Shown: positions 28,206-36,802, counted from the first letter of the stretch. The stretch is DNA of 40,233 nt from an uncultured Nitrosomonas sp. (GCF_902826915.1 NZ_CADEGP010000019.1:1-40233), one strand, 5' to 3'. The notes: generated by a model not told the origin, from the sequence alone. Translations and numbers: made by a program.

Positions 28206-28979
28206 TTAAGAAACTAATTCAACTATACCTGTACCTAGTCGGTATACTCCGCCTACTATCTGAATTTTTTTCTCCTTCACGGATTGACTCAAGATCGGGG
28301 TACTATTCTTCAGCTCGGCAACAGTGAGGATGACATTCATTTTGACCGCATTTTCATATAGCATTCCGGGCATATTTCTCGCTGCTCTGACTGCAGGCGA
28401 TAATGCAGTTGCCATTGTTTGGATGTGTCCTGGAAACTGTTTATTCTTATCAATGGCATCAATAGCGGCTCCCACAGCTCCACAGCTTTCATGGCCAAGC
28501 ACCATGATCAACGGTGTATGTAATACGGCAACCGCATATTCAAGCGTGGCCAGAAAATCGACAGTTATATAATTACCAGCAACTCGAGCCACAAATAGAT
28601 CCCCGTGAGCCTCATCAAAACACTGTTCAGGACCGACTCTGGAGTCGGCGCAACCCAAAATGGCAGCGTAGGGGTTTTGCCCTTTAACCAGAGCATCCTG
28701 GGAAGTATGTATGTCCAAGGATACAGTCGATTGACCACTACCATGCCGCTTGCTGCCTGCCATTAATCTTTCCAAAGCTTGATCAGGGGTAAGCACGTTC
28801 TCAGGCTGGGGCGGGATTTTGGTAGATGACGGCAAAGGTACCTTTGTTTCTTCCACACTGGCGATACCTGCACCACTAATACCCAAACCCAGCGCAGAGG
28901 CTGCCGCCAATTTCAGGAATAAACGTTTTCGTGAATCATGCTGAAGGTATTCGTTCTTTTTGTCACATACCTGACACAT
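28206..28979 (-). CDS. Exported beta-class carbonic anhydrase
   Basis: The 257-aa enzyme interconverts CO2 and bicarbonate. The zinc ligands are all present: C110 in LGCADSR (with the D112/R114 dyad), H163 and C166 in GHESCGA. GNYITVDFLATLEYAV is also characteristic. The N-terminus reads MCQVCDKKNEY, then SRKRLFLKLAAASALGLGISGAG, a hydrophobic signal with a Tat-like basic motif, so it should work in the periplasm. ATG 28979 is preferred to 29003 because GGAG stands seven bases upstream. The CxxC before the signal is odd for a secreted enzyme. It is a single gene between an IS fragment and a small hypothetical gene. In an autotroph it could supply bicarbonate or buffer the periplasm. Confidence 0.92.
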   Translation of the reverse strand: MCQVCDKKNEYLQHDSRKRLFLKLAAASALGLGISGAGIASVEETKVPLPSSTKIPPQPENVLTPDQALERLMAGSKRHGSGQSTVSLDIHTSQDALVKGQNPYAAILGCADSRVGPEQCFDEAHGDLFVARVAGNYITVDFLATLEYAVAVLHTPLIMVLGHESCGAVGAAIDAIDKNKQFPGHIQTMATALSPAVRAARNMPGMLYENAVKMNVILTVAELKNSTPILSQSVKEKKIQIVGGVYRLGTGIVELVS

Positions 28980-29122
28980 AAAAGCTCCGGTATTTAAAAT
29001 CATTCACATCAGAGTAAATGAGCAGGTATTTAGTTACTGATCTTTGCATGTCGCCTCGTGCAATTATAATATACTTTGATATACTCAAAAATAAGCCATT
29101 TAACATTTTCTCTCGTTTTAAA

Positions 29123-29410
29123 TCAATAATGATGCAAGTTTTCAGTTTTTAGCGTGTCAAAGAAACAATTACCCTTACAACTCATGGAAGTTTGTATGCC
29201 ACAGCTGGCTTGTAATGCACGGTAAACAGCACTGCAATATTCGTTGCCACGTTCAGCTTGATGTTCAAGCCAGGGAACAGACTTTTTCTTCCAATACTGT
29301 TGGCGTTGTTTCCAAGTTTGATGCTGAAAAGGGTTTGTTTGTTTCGTGATTAGTGCCTGAGAGTCGGTTTGATATGATACTGCAGAAAAGTTTTTCATGA
29401 ATATATTCAT
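29123..29410 (-). CDS. Hypothetical small basic protein
   Basis: I do not recognise this 95-aa product. It is rich in Gln, Lys and Trp (QHQTWKQRQQYWKKKSVPWLEHQ) and has four Cys in the C-terminal half (YCSAVYRALQASCGI, MSCKGNCFF). There is no clear signal or membrane segment. ATG 29410 or ATG 29398 could be the start; neither has an ideal ribosome site. It is divergent from the DUF3147 gene with 49 bases between the starts. The cysteine pairs might bind metal, but this is only a guess from composition. Confidence 0.45.
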   Translation of the reverse strand: MNIFMKNFSAVSYQTDSQALITKQTNPFQHQTWKQRQQYWKKKSVPWLEHQAERGNEYCSAVYRALQASCGIQTSMSCKGNCFFDTLKTENLHHY

Positions 29411-29459
29411 TCTCTATGAATAGTATTGCCATACTTATGGCTATTAAAAATTAGACCTT

Positions 29460-29810
29460 ATGCTTTATTACGCACTCAAAGTAATTATTTCGGCCATTGT
29501 AATAGTAGCGATTGCAGAGATTGCCAAGCGAAATACAGGACTTGCTGCACTTGTAGCGTCTCTGCCGCTTACATCGTTATTAGCTTTTATCTGGCTCCAT
29601 ATTGAGGGAGCTGCAGTATCGCAAATCGCAGATCTGTCAAAGCAAATATTTTGGTTCGTATTGCCATCGCTTCTGTTTTTCGTATTGCTGCCCATATTTC
29701 TTAAACATGGCTTGGGTTTTTGGCTTAGCCTTAGCTTATCCGGTGTGGCTACCATTAGCTGTTATTTTAGTTTCATGTTTTTTTTACCCAGGATCGGGGT
29801 TCAACTATAA
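29460..29810 (+). CDS. DUF3147 family small membrane protein
   Basis: The 116-aa protein consists almost entirely of four hydrophobic helices. Its sequence (YYALKVIISAIVIVAIAEIAKR, GLAALVASLPLTSLLAFIWLH, LPSLLFFVLLPIFLKHGLGFW) has the DUF3147 pattern, including ASLPLTS. The family is uncharacterised; it is often found near transport genes. The last codons overlap the A-run of the terminator that serves the convergent DUF6488 operon, so transcription from both sides may end here. Confidence 0.8.
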   Translation: MLYYALKVIISAIVIVAIAEIAKRNTGLAALVASLPLTSLLAFIWLHIEGAAVSQIADLSKQIFWFVLPSLLFFVLLPIFLKHGLGFWLSLSLSGVATISCYFSFMFFLPRIGVQL

Positions 29811-29834
29811 AAAAAGACCGCTGCCATAGCGGTC
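29808..29834 (-). terminator. Rho-independent terminator of the CusF-HupE-DUF6488 operon
   Basis: On the minus strand GACCGCT pairs with AGCGGTC around a 5-base loop (29816-29834) and is followed by seven T residues (29815-29809). It lies 43 bases after the DUF6488 stop codon. Confidence 0.85.
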
Positions 29835-29876
29835 AAGAATTGGTGCGCAAAGTGTTATCTCTAAGTGTGAATGTGC

Positions 29877-30227
29877 TTAATTGCCGGTAAAGTTTGCGGC
29901 AATAAAATTGCCTGTGGATGTGAAAAATAAATAAAGTTTCTCTTTCGTCTTATCATCAACAGCAGGATTAGTAAATGTGACTAGCCATTCTTTGCCTTTT
30001 TTCCCATCTACCATCTCGATCTTATCTTGTTCAATCATTTTCCATGATGGATCGATCTTACCTTGCTTAATCAATATTTCTTTTCGCTCAGTCGCGCAGT
30101 TTATTACAGTCTCTTCCGTAGCAACCTTGCTGCCGTGAAAATGGCAACTACTGCTTTCCGCTGCCATTGCCCCGCCAGCCCCAAATATTCCAGCAACCAA
30201 AATCGTTATCATCAATAGTTTCTTCAT
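29877..30227 (-). CDS. DUF6488 family secreted protein
   Basis: The 116-aa product has a signal peptide (KKLLMITILVAGIFGAGGAMA). Its mature part starts ESSSCHFHGSKVA and contains VDGKKGKEWLVTFTNPAVDDK and ends LYLFFTSTGNFIAANFTGN, which are DUF6488 landmarks. The CHFHG motif near the mature N-terminus could bind a metal ion. The gene stands 26 bases after the HupE-like gene, a pairing I recall as common. Together with the CusF-like gene they form a minus-strand operon ending in the terminator at 29808-29834. The function is unknown; a metal-handling role is inferred. Confidence 0.82.
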   Translation of the reverse strand: MKKLLMITILVAGIFGAGGAMAAESSSCHFHGSKVATEETVINCATERKEILIKQGKIDPSWKMIEQDKIEMVDGKKGKEWLVTFTNPAVDDKTKEKLYLFFTSTGNFIAANFTGN

Positions 30228-30253
30228 TAAATTACTCCTCGGTAGTTAGTAAA

Positions 30254-31039
30254 TTAAAGGCTTTCACGCCCCGTATCAATGCTCTGCTCAACTTCTAGAT
30301 CCTCATGCGCATGTTTGTGTTCTTGGCTGGGAAAGCGGAAACTATCAGGATCAGAATCATGCTGATACCCGTGTAATTGCATCAACAGCAAGAGTACTCC
30401 GGCATAAATAAGAGATTGGTTAGATGCAAAGCTAAATCGTTGAAAAGATGGTTTATGTCTCCATAAAGAAAGCAAAGCCACCATGACCACCAAAGCAACG
30501 ATCTGCCCTATTTCTACACCCAGATTAAAACTCAATATTCGTAATAGAATGCCAGTACTATCGTCACCGAGTGGCAACTGCTGAAGGCGAGTTGAAAGGC
30601 CAAAGCCGTGTAGTAAACCAAATAGAAAAACCGCGCCTAACAAGTTGGGTGATTTCATATCCAGATACTTCTGGAAGCCGCCGTTATTGTCAAAACCCTT
30701 ATAGATAACACTAAGTGCAATAATCGCGTCAATCAAAAAATAATTCCAGGTAATCTGGTAGAAGGTTGCAAAAATCAGTGTAATACAGTGTCCGACCGTG
30801 AAGGCTGTTACAAACTTTGCTATATCCTTGAAACTGGTCAGGAAAAACACTACCCCAAATAGGAACAGTAAATGATCATATCCAGTCAGCATGTGGGTAG
30901 CACCAAGCCCTATGTATTGGAGGTATCCACCACTCAACATTCGCAGCTTATCTTCCTCAGAAATACCGTGTGCTAACGCTGAAACTGGTATTAATAAAAA
31001 TAATAATATTATAAATTTGTATCTGGTAAAGAAGCGCAT
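30254..31039 (-). CDS. HupE/UreJ-like membrane protein (putative nickel/cobalt transporter)
   Basis: The 261-aa protein begins with a signal segment ending ALAHGI. It then has GATHMLTGYDHLLFLFGVVFF, the HupE/UreJ family signature with conserved His and Asp, and FGLLHGFGLSTRL with paired helices. A His-rich tail (SQEHKHAHEDLE) follows. Family members are thought to be nickel or cobalt permeases supplying hydrogenase or urease, though many HupE_2 homologues have no known substrate. ATG 31039 is chosen because the signal peptide then starts correctly; GTG 31054 would add five residues. It lies between the CusF-like gene (44 bases before) and the DUF6488 gene, so the operon may move or buffer metal ions. 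Confidence 0.82.
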   Translation of the reverse strand: MRFFTRYKFIILLFLLIPVSALAHGISEEDKLRMLSGGYLQYIGLGATHMLTGYDHLLFLFGVVFFLTSFKDIAKFVTAFTVGHCITLIFATFYQITWNYFLIDAIIALSVIYKGFDNNGGFQKYLDMKSPNLLGAVFLFGLLHGFGLSTRLQQLPLGDDSTGILLRILSFNLGVEIGQIVALVVMVALLSLWRHKPSFQRFSFASNQSLIYAGVLLLLMQLHGYQHDSDPDSFRFPSQEHKHAHEDLEVEQSIDTGRESL

Positions 31040-31083
31040 ATCCGGAGTTGGCACTATATTTTTCTAAAAAATGGTTTTGATGG

Positions 31084-31434
31084 CTATTTGCTAGACTGGA
31101 TACGCGTGACTATATAGTCACTGCCTGATTGAATGAATGTAAAGGTCACAACATTATCCACCTTGATTTCTTGCAATAATGCTCTATCCTTAATCTTGAA
31201 ATTCATGGTCATAGACGGCCATTTGAGGGATGCAATCGGGCCATGGGCTAGCTTCACGATGCCTTGGTTCATATCAATCGCTTTGACAGTTGCTATACCC
31301 TCATGAGAGACGACCATTTCTTCCTGTGCTGCGATTGCTATATCGGCAAGTTGCATGGCCAACACTCCAGACAATATTATTAGCACGAACATACTGCAAA
31401 TATTGGTAAAAACATTACTAATGTTTCTTTTCAA
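31084..31434 (-). CDS. CusF-like periplasmic copper-binding protein
   Basis: The protein contains AHGPIASLKWPSMTMNFKIKD, the CusF metal site made of one His, the Trp that caps Cu(I) and two Met (M-T-M). CusF-family proteins carry Cu(I)/Ag(I) in the periplasm. I chose the TTG codon at 31434 because GGAG stands eight bases before it and the product then starts MKRNISNVFTN and a signal segment (SMFVLIILSGVLAMQLADIAIA); GTG 31467 would be an alternative. It heads the CusF-HupE-DUF6488 operon. No cusCBA-type Cu(I) pump is in the window, since both RND pumps are of the divalent type, so its partner must be elsewhere or within this operon. Confidence 0.82.
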   Translation of the reverse strand: MKRNISNVFTNICSMFVLIILSGVLAMQLADIAIAAQEEMVVSHEGIATVKAIDMNQGIVKLAHGPIASLKWPSMTMNFKIKDRALLQEIKVDNVVTFTFIQSGSDYIVTRIQSSK

Positions 31435-31518
31435 GATTATCACTCCGATATAAATATAGTTTTGCACACATATTGGTAAGCAATAATCTGCTTAACATTC
31501 GATTTGAACAATCTTTGC

Positions 31519-31617
31519 AGGTTCAATTCCCCACTCCTTGGAACAGAGAAGCTAGTTGAAACTAGTACATTGAAATGCGTAGTTTATACCTTGCCGCAAG
31601 CAGCGGAGTGCTTTATT
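31519..31617 (+). repeat. Dispersed structured repeat, copy 2
   Basis: It shares GGTTCAATTCCCC, the AGCTAGTTGAAACTAGT hairpin and the ending GTGCTTTATT with the repeat at 20768-20866, in the same orientation. The GC-rich hairpin is eroded here (CTTGCCGCAAGCAGCGGAG). The rest of the 31435-31796 gap holds no gene that I can support. Confidence 0.55.
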
Positions 31618-31796
31618 AAGAATTTGTTTAACTTAAAAATTAGTAGCGTTCAAGATGATATAGATATTTAATGTACGCATTTATATTAACTTATCAAATT
31701 GAGTGCCTTTTAAGTTAAGTCTAAACAGGTTTATTGCAACCTTGACAGAATTCCAATAAGGACTAGAAACCACGATAACGTTTAGCACTTGGTAAT

Positions 31797-32024
31797 TCAA
31801 GAATCTGTACAACCAGAAGAATTGCTAGCGGACAGTTGAATCGGTGGACACGGCACATTGCCATAAGAACAGTAAACACAGCAGTCTCCCGCTTTAGCCT
31901 TCAATAAATGATGGCAAGATCCACATTCATAAAAGAATTGACAAGCATTGGTCGGCATCGTCTCCAGTTTTTGAGTTCCACAATTCGGGCAAGTAATAGT
32001 CGATTGCAACTGTATCGTATTCAT
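31797..32024 (-). CDS. GDCCVxC domain-containing small cysteine-rich protein
   Basis: The 75-aa product shows TCPNCG, CQFFYECGSCHHLL and the family-defining GDCCVYCSYG followed by CPPIQ. This is a small zinc-ribbon-like family named for the GDCCVxC motif; some members are annotated as selenoproteins, but here the positions are ordinary Cys codons. At least eleven cysteines make metal binding likely. A frameshifted second copy lies at 15404-15615. It follows the CDF transporter gene by 100 bases on the same strand, which suggests, but does not prove, a link to zinc handling. Confidence 0.85.
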   Translation of the reverse strand: MNTIQLQSTITCPNCGTQKLETMPTNACQFFYECGSCHHLLKAKAGDCCVYCSYGNVPCPPIQLSASNSSGCTDS

Positions 32025-32124
32025 TTGTGTATATTTGTCACGTAATTATTAATTTTACAAAACCTGCGGAGCTCTCGAATAATTATTTATTGTGATGATA
32101 AAACAAAAGTTACTCATTTCTACT

Positions 32125-33045
32125 TTAAACCACTTCTGCTGGTGCTTGCTTACAGGGATGGGATGTATCTCCACGTTCAAATTGAACAGTAGTATGCTGA
32201 ATTCCAAACAGCTCACGCAATTCATTATTAATTTGAACCAATAGCAAATCATCAATGACTGCATCTGGCTTGATTAAATGCACGGTTAGCGCAATTTCCG
32301 TCGTGCTCATTGCCCAGATATGCAAGTCGTGAACTGCTTCTATTCCTGGAAGACTAGCGAGGTAAGCTTCAACTTTGGCCGGGTGGATATTTGCTGGCAC
32401 AGCATCAAGAGCAAGACTTAGCGATTCACGGAGCAAGCCCCAAGTGCCAATACCAATAATTACGGCGACCACAAGGCTCATGAATGGGTCCAACCACAAC
32501 CAGTCCGTAAATTTTATGGCAATAGCTGCCAAAACAACACCAAGAGAAACTGCTGCGTCAGCCATCATGTGCAAATATGCACCGCGAATATTCATATCTT
32601 GCTTTTGGCCGGACATGAATAACCATGCCGTGAATCCATTAATGACTATGCCAACTGACGCCACCCAAATGACTGTGTCACTTGCCACTGACTCGGGATG
32701 GCCAAATCTGAGAATGGCTTCCCAGGCGATGGCGCCGACAGCAACAAGCAAAACTAGCGCATTAATCAATGCAGCCAATATCGAAGTACGGCGCAAACCA
32801 TAAGTGTGCCGCTGTGTTGGTAACTTGCGTACTAAGACGCTTGCGCCCCACGCGAATAATAAACTCAAAACATCGCTGAGGTTATGGCCTGCATCTGCCA
32901 ACAGCGCGAGAGAATTTGCAAATAAACCAAAAATAACTTCAACCACAACGAAACCTACATTTAGCGCAATCCCAATTGCGAATGCGCGATCAAAGTTTTT
33001 TGGGATATGGCCATGATCATGATCGTGGGAGTGGTTATGTGCCAT
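32125..33045 (-). CDS. czcD: Cation diffusion facilitator (CzcD-like Zn/Co/Cd exporter)
   Basis: The 306-aa protein starts with a His-rich tail (HNHSHDHDHGHIP). It has six membrane helices with the CDF transport-site motifs: LLADAGHNLSDVLSL in helix 2 and HMMADAAVSLGV in helix 5. The cytoplasmic C-terminal domain (GIEAVHDLHIWAMSTTEIALTVHL) follows the usual ferredoxin-like pattern. CDF proteins exchange protons for Zn2+ and related ions from cytoplasm to periplasm, which would feed the CzcCBA pumps of this island. Length and motifs are complete. No metal-responsive regulator is adjacent. Confidence 0.93.
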   Translation of the reverse strand: MAHNHSHDHDHGHIPKNFDRAFAIGIALNVGFVVVEVIFGLFANSLALLADAGHNLSDVLSLLFAWGASVLVRKLPTQRHTYGLRRTSILAALINALVLLVAVGAIAWEAILRFGHPESVASDTVIWVASVGIVINGFTAWLFMSGQKQDMNIRGAYLHMMADAAVSLGVVLAAIAIKFTDWLWLDPFMSLVVAVIIGIGTWGLLRESLSLALDAVPANIHPAKVEAYLASLPGIEAVHDLHIWAMSTTEIALTVHLIKPDAVIDDLLLVQINNELRELFGIQHTTVQFERGDTSHPCKQAPAEVV

Positions 33046-33242
33046 AAATAGATTCTCTTTCCGGCATGTGAATTTCTAAATTCAGCGGATTTATTAAAAT
33101 TATATGGAACTGATCGAAGATTCGTAGACTGAACTACAATGGTTATACCAAAATGATCAGAAACATTGAAATAAAACGCTGCGCCAAATTATGGCACAAA
33201 TTTTTCACTGTACCATGACGGTATGTATTTTAAGGAAACACA

Positions 33243-34241
33243 ATGCGAAGAGAACGACTAGAAGAAAATCAGATATGGTTATATGCTGTGGCCTTGGCTG
33301 TCGGGATGGGGCTTGGGTTGTGGAATTCTAGCTTTGGCGCAAGCCTGGAGTATTTGATTTCTCCCGTGCTTGCGCTGTTGCTTTATAGCATGTTTGCGCA
33401 AATCCCTTTTCTTCAACTGCGCGAGGCGTTCGCGAATAAGCGGTTTACAGCTGCGCTATTGCTAGTTAATTTTATCATCGTGCCCATCGTGGTTTGGTTA
33501 TTGTCGCTTCTTTTACCGGAACACCCGCCGCTGTTACTAGGGGTATATCTGGTTCTGTTAACACCTTGTATTGATTATGTTGTAGTTTTTACTCACCTTG
33601 GTCGTGGCAATGCCCGGCTTGTACTTGCTTCCACGCCTTTGCTGCTACTTACCCAGATGCTTCTTTTGCCCGTGTATCTATGGCTTTTCATGGGAGAACA
33701 AGCTGCACAAGTCATGAGTGCTGAGCCATTCCTTGAGGCTTTTCTTATACTCATTGCTTTTCCACTGGGGCTTGCCTTACTAACGGAGTTTTGGGCAAAG
33801 CGCCAGCGTAGCGGTGCAACCTGGCTTGAGGTCACGGCGTGGTTTCCGGTGCCATTTATGGCGGTTACATTACTTCTCGTTGTGGCATCTCAAATTGGCA
33901 GAATAGAAGAATACCTCCCTGTTGTGGAACAAGTCGTGCCAGTTTATATTGCCTTTATGGCTATCATGCCCTTTCTTGCTCGCTTGATAGCATATGCATT
34001 TCGCCTGGACACACAGGCAGGAAGAGCGCTCGTTTTTAGCGCAGGAACGCGGAATTCATTGGTGGTTCTGCCTTTAGCGCTAGCTTTGCCGGACGGTTGG
34101 ATTCTGGCATCTGTCGTAATCGTTACTCAAACGCTGGTGGAGTTGGTCGGTGAGTTGATTTACATACGCTTGGTGCCTTCGATTATCTTTCAAGAGTCTA
34201 AAAGTTTAGAAATCTCAAAAGCGCTTAGCAAAAAGAAGTAA
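33243..34241 (+). CDS. ACR3/arsenite-permease-like transporter (BASS superfamily)
   Basis: The 332-aa protein has about ten hydrophobic helices and the ACR3 pattern: YSMFAQIPFLQLREAF, LTPCIDYVVVFTHLGRGNARLVLASTPLLLL (with the conserved Cys after Pro) and FSAGTRNSLVVLPLALALP. ACR3 proteins expel arsenite or antimonite. The usual ars companions (arsR, arsC) are missing, so the substrate could differ; some related permeases carry other oxyanions or organic arsenic. AAGGA stands before ATG 33243. Convergent with the methyltransferase gene at 34314. Confidence 0.75.
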   Translation: MRRERLEENQIWLYAVALAVGMGLGLWNSSFGASLEYLISPVLALLLYSMFAQIPFLQLREAFANKRFTAALLLVNFIIVPIVVWLLSLLLPEHPPLLLGVYLVLLTPCIDYVVVFTHLGRGNARLVLASTPLLLLTQMLLLPVYLWLFMGEQAAQVMSAEPFLEAFLILIAFPLGLALLTEFWAKRQRSGATWLEVTAWFPVPFMAVTLLLVVASQIGRIEEYLPVVEQVVPVYIAFMAIMPFLARLIAYAFRLDTQAGRALVFSAGTRNSLVVLPLALALPDGWILASVVIVTQTLVELVGELIYIRLVPSIIFQESKSLEISKALSKKK

Positions 34242-34313
34242 TCAGGATAAATAAGTTGTGCTTCTATGCGGGAAAGATTATGCAGTTACTAAAAATATTC
34301 GGAGAATTAGCTA

Positions 34314-34928
34314 TTACCTCTTGCGGCAATAGCAATACACAAACTGCTGAACGGTGCCAAACGGAGTGTGGTGTGCTTCTTTTTCATGTTCGACCAGCTG
34401 AAAAGTATCTCCAAATACCGCATGTAGGGCTTCAGGTTGGTATCTCATCACGGGTAGGCCACTACATTTTTCTGGTCCATCTTCGGCAAAAGTGGCAACA
34501 ATCACATGTCCACCTGGCCGAACCGAACTTAAGACACGCTCGACATAAGCATGGCGATCTGCCGGATCAGTCAAAAAATGGAACACTGCACGGTCATGCC
34601 AAATGTCGAATCGGTTCATGGGAAATTTTGCACGGGTAATATCGCCTTCTATCCAGTGAACAATATCCGCATGTTTCCCCAACCGCTGCCTTGCAACAGC
34701 AAGTGCAGTTGATGACAGATCAAATACTGTCAAATCAGTATAGCCTTCTGCCACAAGGTCATCTACTAGTCTGGAAGTTCCCCCTCCCACATCAATAATG
34801 GCCGCATCTTTGCCGAGTCTTGTATTATGGATTAGTCGCAGAGACTGGTCAGCGTGTTCCTGAAACCAACTAACTGAGTCAGATGCCTTAGTGGTATATA
34901 CCTGTTCCCAATGCTGCTTATTATCCAT
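34314..34928 (-). CDS. Class I SAM-dependent methyltransferase
   Basis: The 204-aa protein has the Rossmann methyltransferase motifs: motif I AAIIDVGGGTSRLVDDL, the acidic strand LTVFDLSSTALAVARQRL, and IWHDRAVFHFLTDPADRHAYVERVLSSVRPGGHVIVATF. The HDRAVFHFL phrase is common in small thiol or metalloid methyltransferases, so a link with the neighbouring ACR3-like gene (arsenic, tellurium or thiol methylation) is possible, but the conserved cysteines of ArsM are not obvious. It follows the DsrE-like gene by 12 bases, suggesting one operon. Confidence 0.82.
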   Translation of the reverse strand: MDNKQHWEQVYTTKASDSVSWFQEHADQSLRLIHNTRLGKDAAIIDVGGGTSRLVDDLVAEGYTDLTVFDLSSTALAVARQRLGKHADIVHWIEGDITRAKFPMNRFDIWHDRAVFHFLTDPADRHAYVERVLSSVRPGGHVIVATFAEDGPEKCSGLPVMRYQPEALHAVFGDTFQLVEHEKEAHHTPFGTVQQFVYCYCRKR

Positions 34929-34940
34929 GGGGTAATTTCT

Positions 34941-35261
34941 CTAAAAGCTCAATACCTTATCTGAATCGTGAATCAGCGTATATAAATCCTGCATCGTGGA
35001 TATCGGACAGATTCCTAACTCTTCAGACTGACGAAGCTTAAGACAGGTTCCACAAGCTAGAATTGCACCGCCTATATCCAAAAAACTGTGAATCTGTCCG
35101 ATAATATCAAACTTGTCACTATCAAGAGATTCTACCTCCACACCTTTTCCGAGCAAAAAGACTGAAACAGCATCCCCTTGCTTGCGGGAGAAAATTCCAA
35201 GCCGGAAGGCGTTCCATACAGTTTCAGGGTCATTCGAATAAATGATAATTACAAGCTTCAT
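34941..35261 (-). CDS. DsrE/DsrF-like sulfur-relay protein
   Basis: The 106-aa protein starts KLVIIIYSNDPETVWNAFRLG and has VSVFLLGKGVEVE and ILACGTCLKLRQ, the DsrE-family fold with a CxxC-type cysteine pair at the usual active-site position. Members carry persulfide sulfur or act as small accessory proteins. It is the first gene of a two-gene unit with the methyltransferase. A sulfur-transfer role is inferred from the family; the substrate is unknown. Confidence 0.8.
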   Translation of the reverse strand: MKLVIIIYSNDPETVWNAFRLGIFSRKQGDAVSVFLLGKGVEVESLDSDKFDIIGQIHSFLDIGGAILACGTCLKLRQSEELGICPISTMQDLYTLIHDSDKVLSF

Positions 35262-35395
35262 TTAATCTCCTTCAGTTCCAATAGTCGTTCGTTAGACTCT
35301 CAAATGTCATGTTGACAACGGTTTGATGATCGATAAGCGCCATTGCGTTATACTATACCTCAGAATTTACAATTCAATTACCAAAGGAGCCAAGC

Positions 35396-36049
35396 ATGAA
35401 TCAGGAAATCCCTCCGTTAGATCCACATCCACTGAGTGAGTATGTTGCTTGGGCGGGTGGGCGTAATCGTGAACCAATTTTAGGTGTGTTGAAAGACAAA
35501 TTACCAAAAGATCCTGAGCGTATTTTGGAAATGGCCAGCGGTAGCGGTATGCATATTAATTATTTTGCACCGCATTTTGAACATCTGCATTTTCAGCCAT
35601 CGGATAAAGATGTCGAAGTTTTTGATAACATCAAAGAATTAAGCGGCAATCTCGGCAATAATAATATTGCAGATCCGGTTCATCTGGATTTGACGGATCC
35701 GCAGACTTGGTTTAATCCAGGGCCAGAAAAATCATTTGCCGCTATTTTCTGCATTAATATTTTTCAGGTAGCACCGATTTCAATTGCCGATGGCATGATG
35801 AAATGTGCTGCACATCTGCTGAAAGATGATGGTTTTTTGCTGATCTATGGACCATTCCAGATTGAAGGCCAGTTTTCTACCGATTCCAATAAAGCTTTCC
35901 ATGAAACCTTAAGTTCTGTCGGAGTACCCGAATGGGGTTTGAAGGATGTCGCCGATTTGAAGAAGGCAGCCGCCAATTATGGTTTGGAACTCAAGGAACG
36001 AATTAATATGCCCAGCAATAACTTTTCATTGATCTTCGGGAAGATTTAA
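35396..36049 (+). CDS. DUF938 family SAM-dependent methyltransferase-like protein
   Basis: The 217-aa product begins PPLDPHPLSEYVAWAGGRNREPIL. It has motif I ILEMASGSGMHINYFAPHF, FAAIFCINIFQVAPI and LLKDDGFLLIYGPFQIEGQF, which are DUF938 landmarks. The AdoMet-binding glycine loop is intact (E-M-A-S-G-S-G). Its substrate is unknown. AAAGGAG lies eight bases before ATG 35396, and TATACT at 35349-35354 is a likely -10 box. It is the first of four genes on the plus strand (DUF938, SDR, DUF1326, DUF2182); the next starts two bases after its stop. Confidence 0.88.
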   Translation: MNQEIPPLDPHPLSEYVAWAGGRNREPILGVLKDKLPKDPERILEMASGSGMHINYFAPHFEHLHFQPSDKDVEVFDNIKELSGNLGNNNIADPVHLDLTDPQTWFNPGPEKSFAAIFCINIFQVAPISIADGMMKCAAHLLKDDGFLLIYGPFQIEGQFSTDSNKAFHETLSSVGVPEWGLKDVADLKKAAANYGLELKERINMPSNNFSLIFGKI

Positions 36050-36051
36050 CG

Positions 36052-36786
36052 ATGGACCAGCCGGGTTCAGCAATTGTTGTCGGTGTCGGGCCTGAGCGCG
36101 GTTTGGGTGCAGCGCTGGCCACGTATTTTGCTGAAAAAGGCTTGCATGTTTTTATTGTAGGCCGTAGTGAAGAAAAATTAAATCATGTCGTACAGCTCAT
36201 ACAAAAAGTAGGGGGGGCAGCAACATCCATTATTGCTGATGTGACTGTTGAGCAGGATGTTGCGCAGTGTTTTGGTGTGCTGCGGGAACGCGGCGATGTC
36301 ATTCGGGTTGCTGCCTACAATGTGGACAGCAATATCCCTGCACCATTTCTGCAGACTGACGTGAAAACATTCACCACTTTGTGGCAACAGAACTGTTTGG
36401 GTGCATTCCTGTTTGCCAAAGAAATCATGGCAATCATGCAAGCGCAACAGCAAGGCACAGTATTTTTTACTGGGGCAACCGGTTCATTAAGAGCCAAGCC
36501 CCCTTTTACTGCATTTGCATCAGCTAAGGCTGGATTGAGGGCACTGGCACAAGGATTGGCGAGAGAATTTTCACCGCGAGGTGTGCATGTGGTGCATACG
36601 GTGATTGACGGTGTGATTGATGGTGACCGTGCACGCAGTCAGTTTCCAGAGTATGTTGAGGCCAAAGGTCAGGAAGGGCTGCTGCAATTGGAAGATATTG
36701 TGCAAACGTACTGGGCCATTCATCAGCAACCACGCAGCGCATGGACTCATGAACTGGATTTGCGGCCCTTCAAGGAGCCGTTCTAA
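36052..36786 (+). CDS. SDR-family protein with Phe in place of the catalytic Tyr
   Basis: The 244-aa protein has an SDR dinucleotide-binding start (AIVVGVGPERGLGAALATYF), NCLGAFLFAKE, and the substrate-site region PPFTAFASAKAGLRALAQGL. The usual YxxxK is F-A-S-A-K here: the Lys is kept but the Tyr is Phe. I recall this as typical of a subgroup of SDRs (ending in VVIDGxID, here TVIDGVIDGDRA), so it may be an altered enzyme or a binding protein rather than a mutated relic. It is tightly packed between DUF938 and DUF1326 genes, which implies a shared pathway of unknown nature. Confidence 0.82.
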   Translation: MDQPGSAIVVGVGPERGLGAALATYFAEKGLHVFIVGRSEEKLNHVVQLIQKVGGAATSIIADVTVEQDVAQCFGVLRERGDVIRVAAYNVDSNIPAPFLQTDVKTFTTLWQQNCLGAFLFAKEIMAIMQAQQQGTVFFTGATGSLRAKPPFTAFASAKAGLRALAQGLAREFSPRGVHVVHTVIDGVIDGDRARSQFPEYVEAKGQEGLLQLEDIVQTYWAIHQQPRSAWTHELDLRPFKEPF

Positions 36787-36802
36787 ATTATTAGGAAATA
36801 TT

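Noticed and set aside
36617..36802. Upstream extension of the DUF1326 frame
   Set aside because: It lies wholly within the SDR gene. The family N-terminus and ribosome site put the start at 36803.
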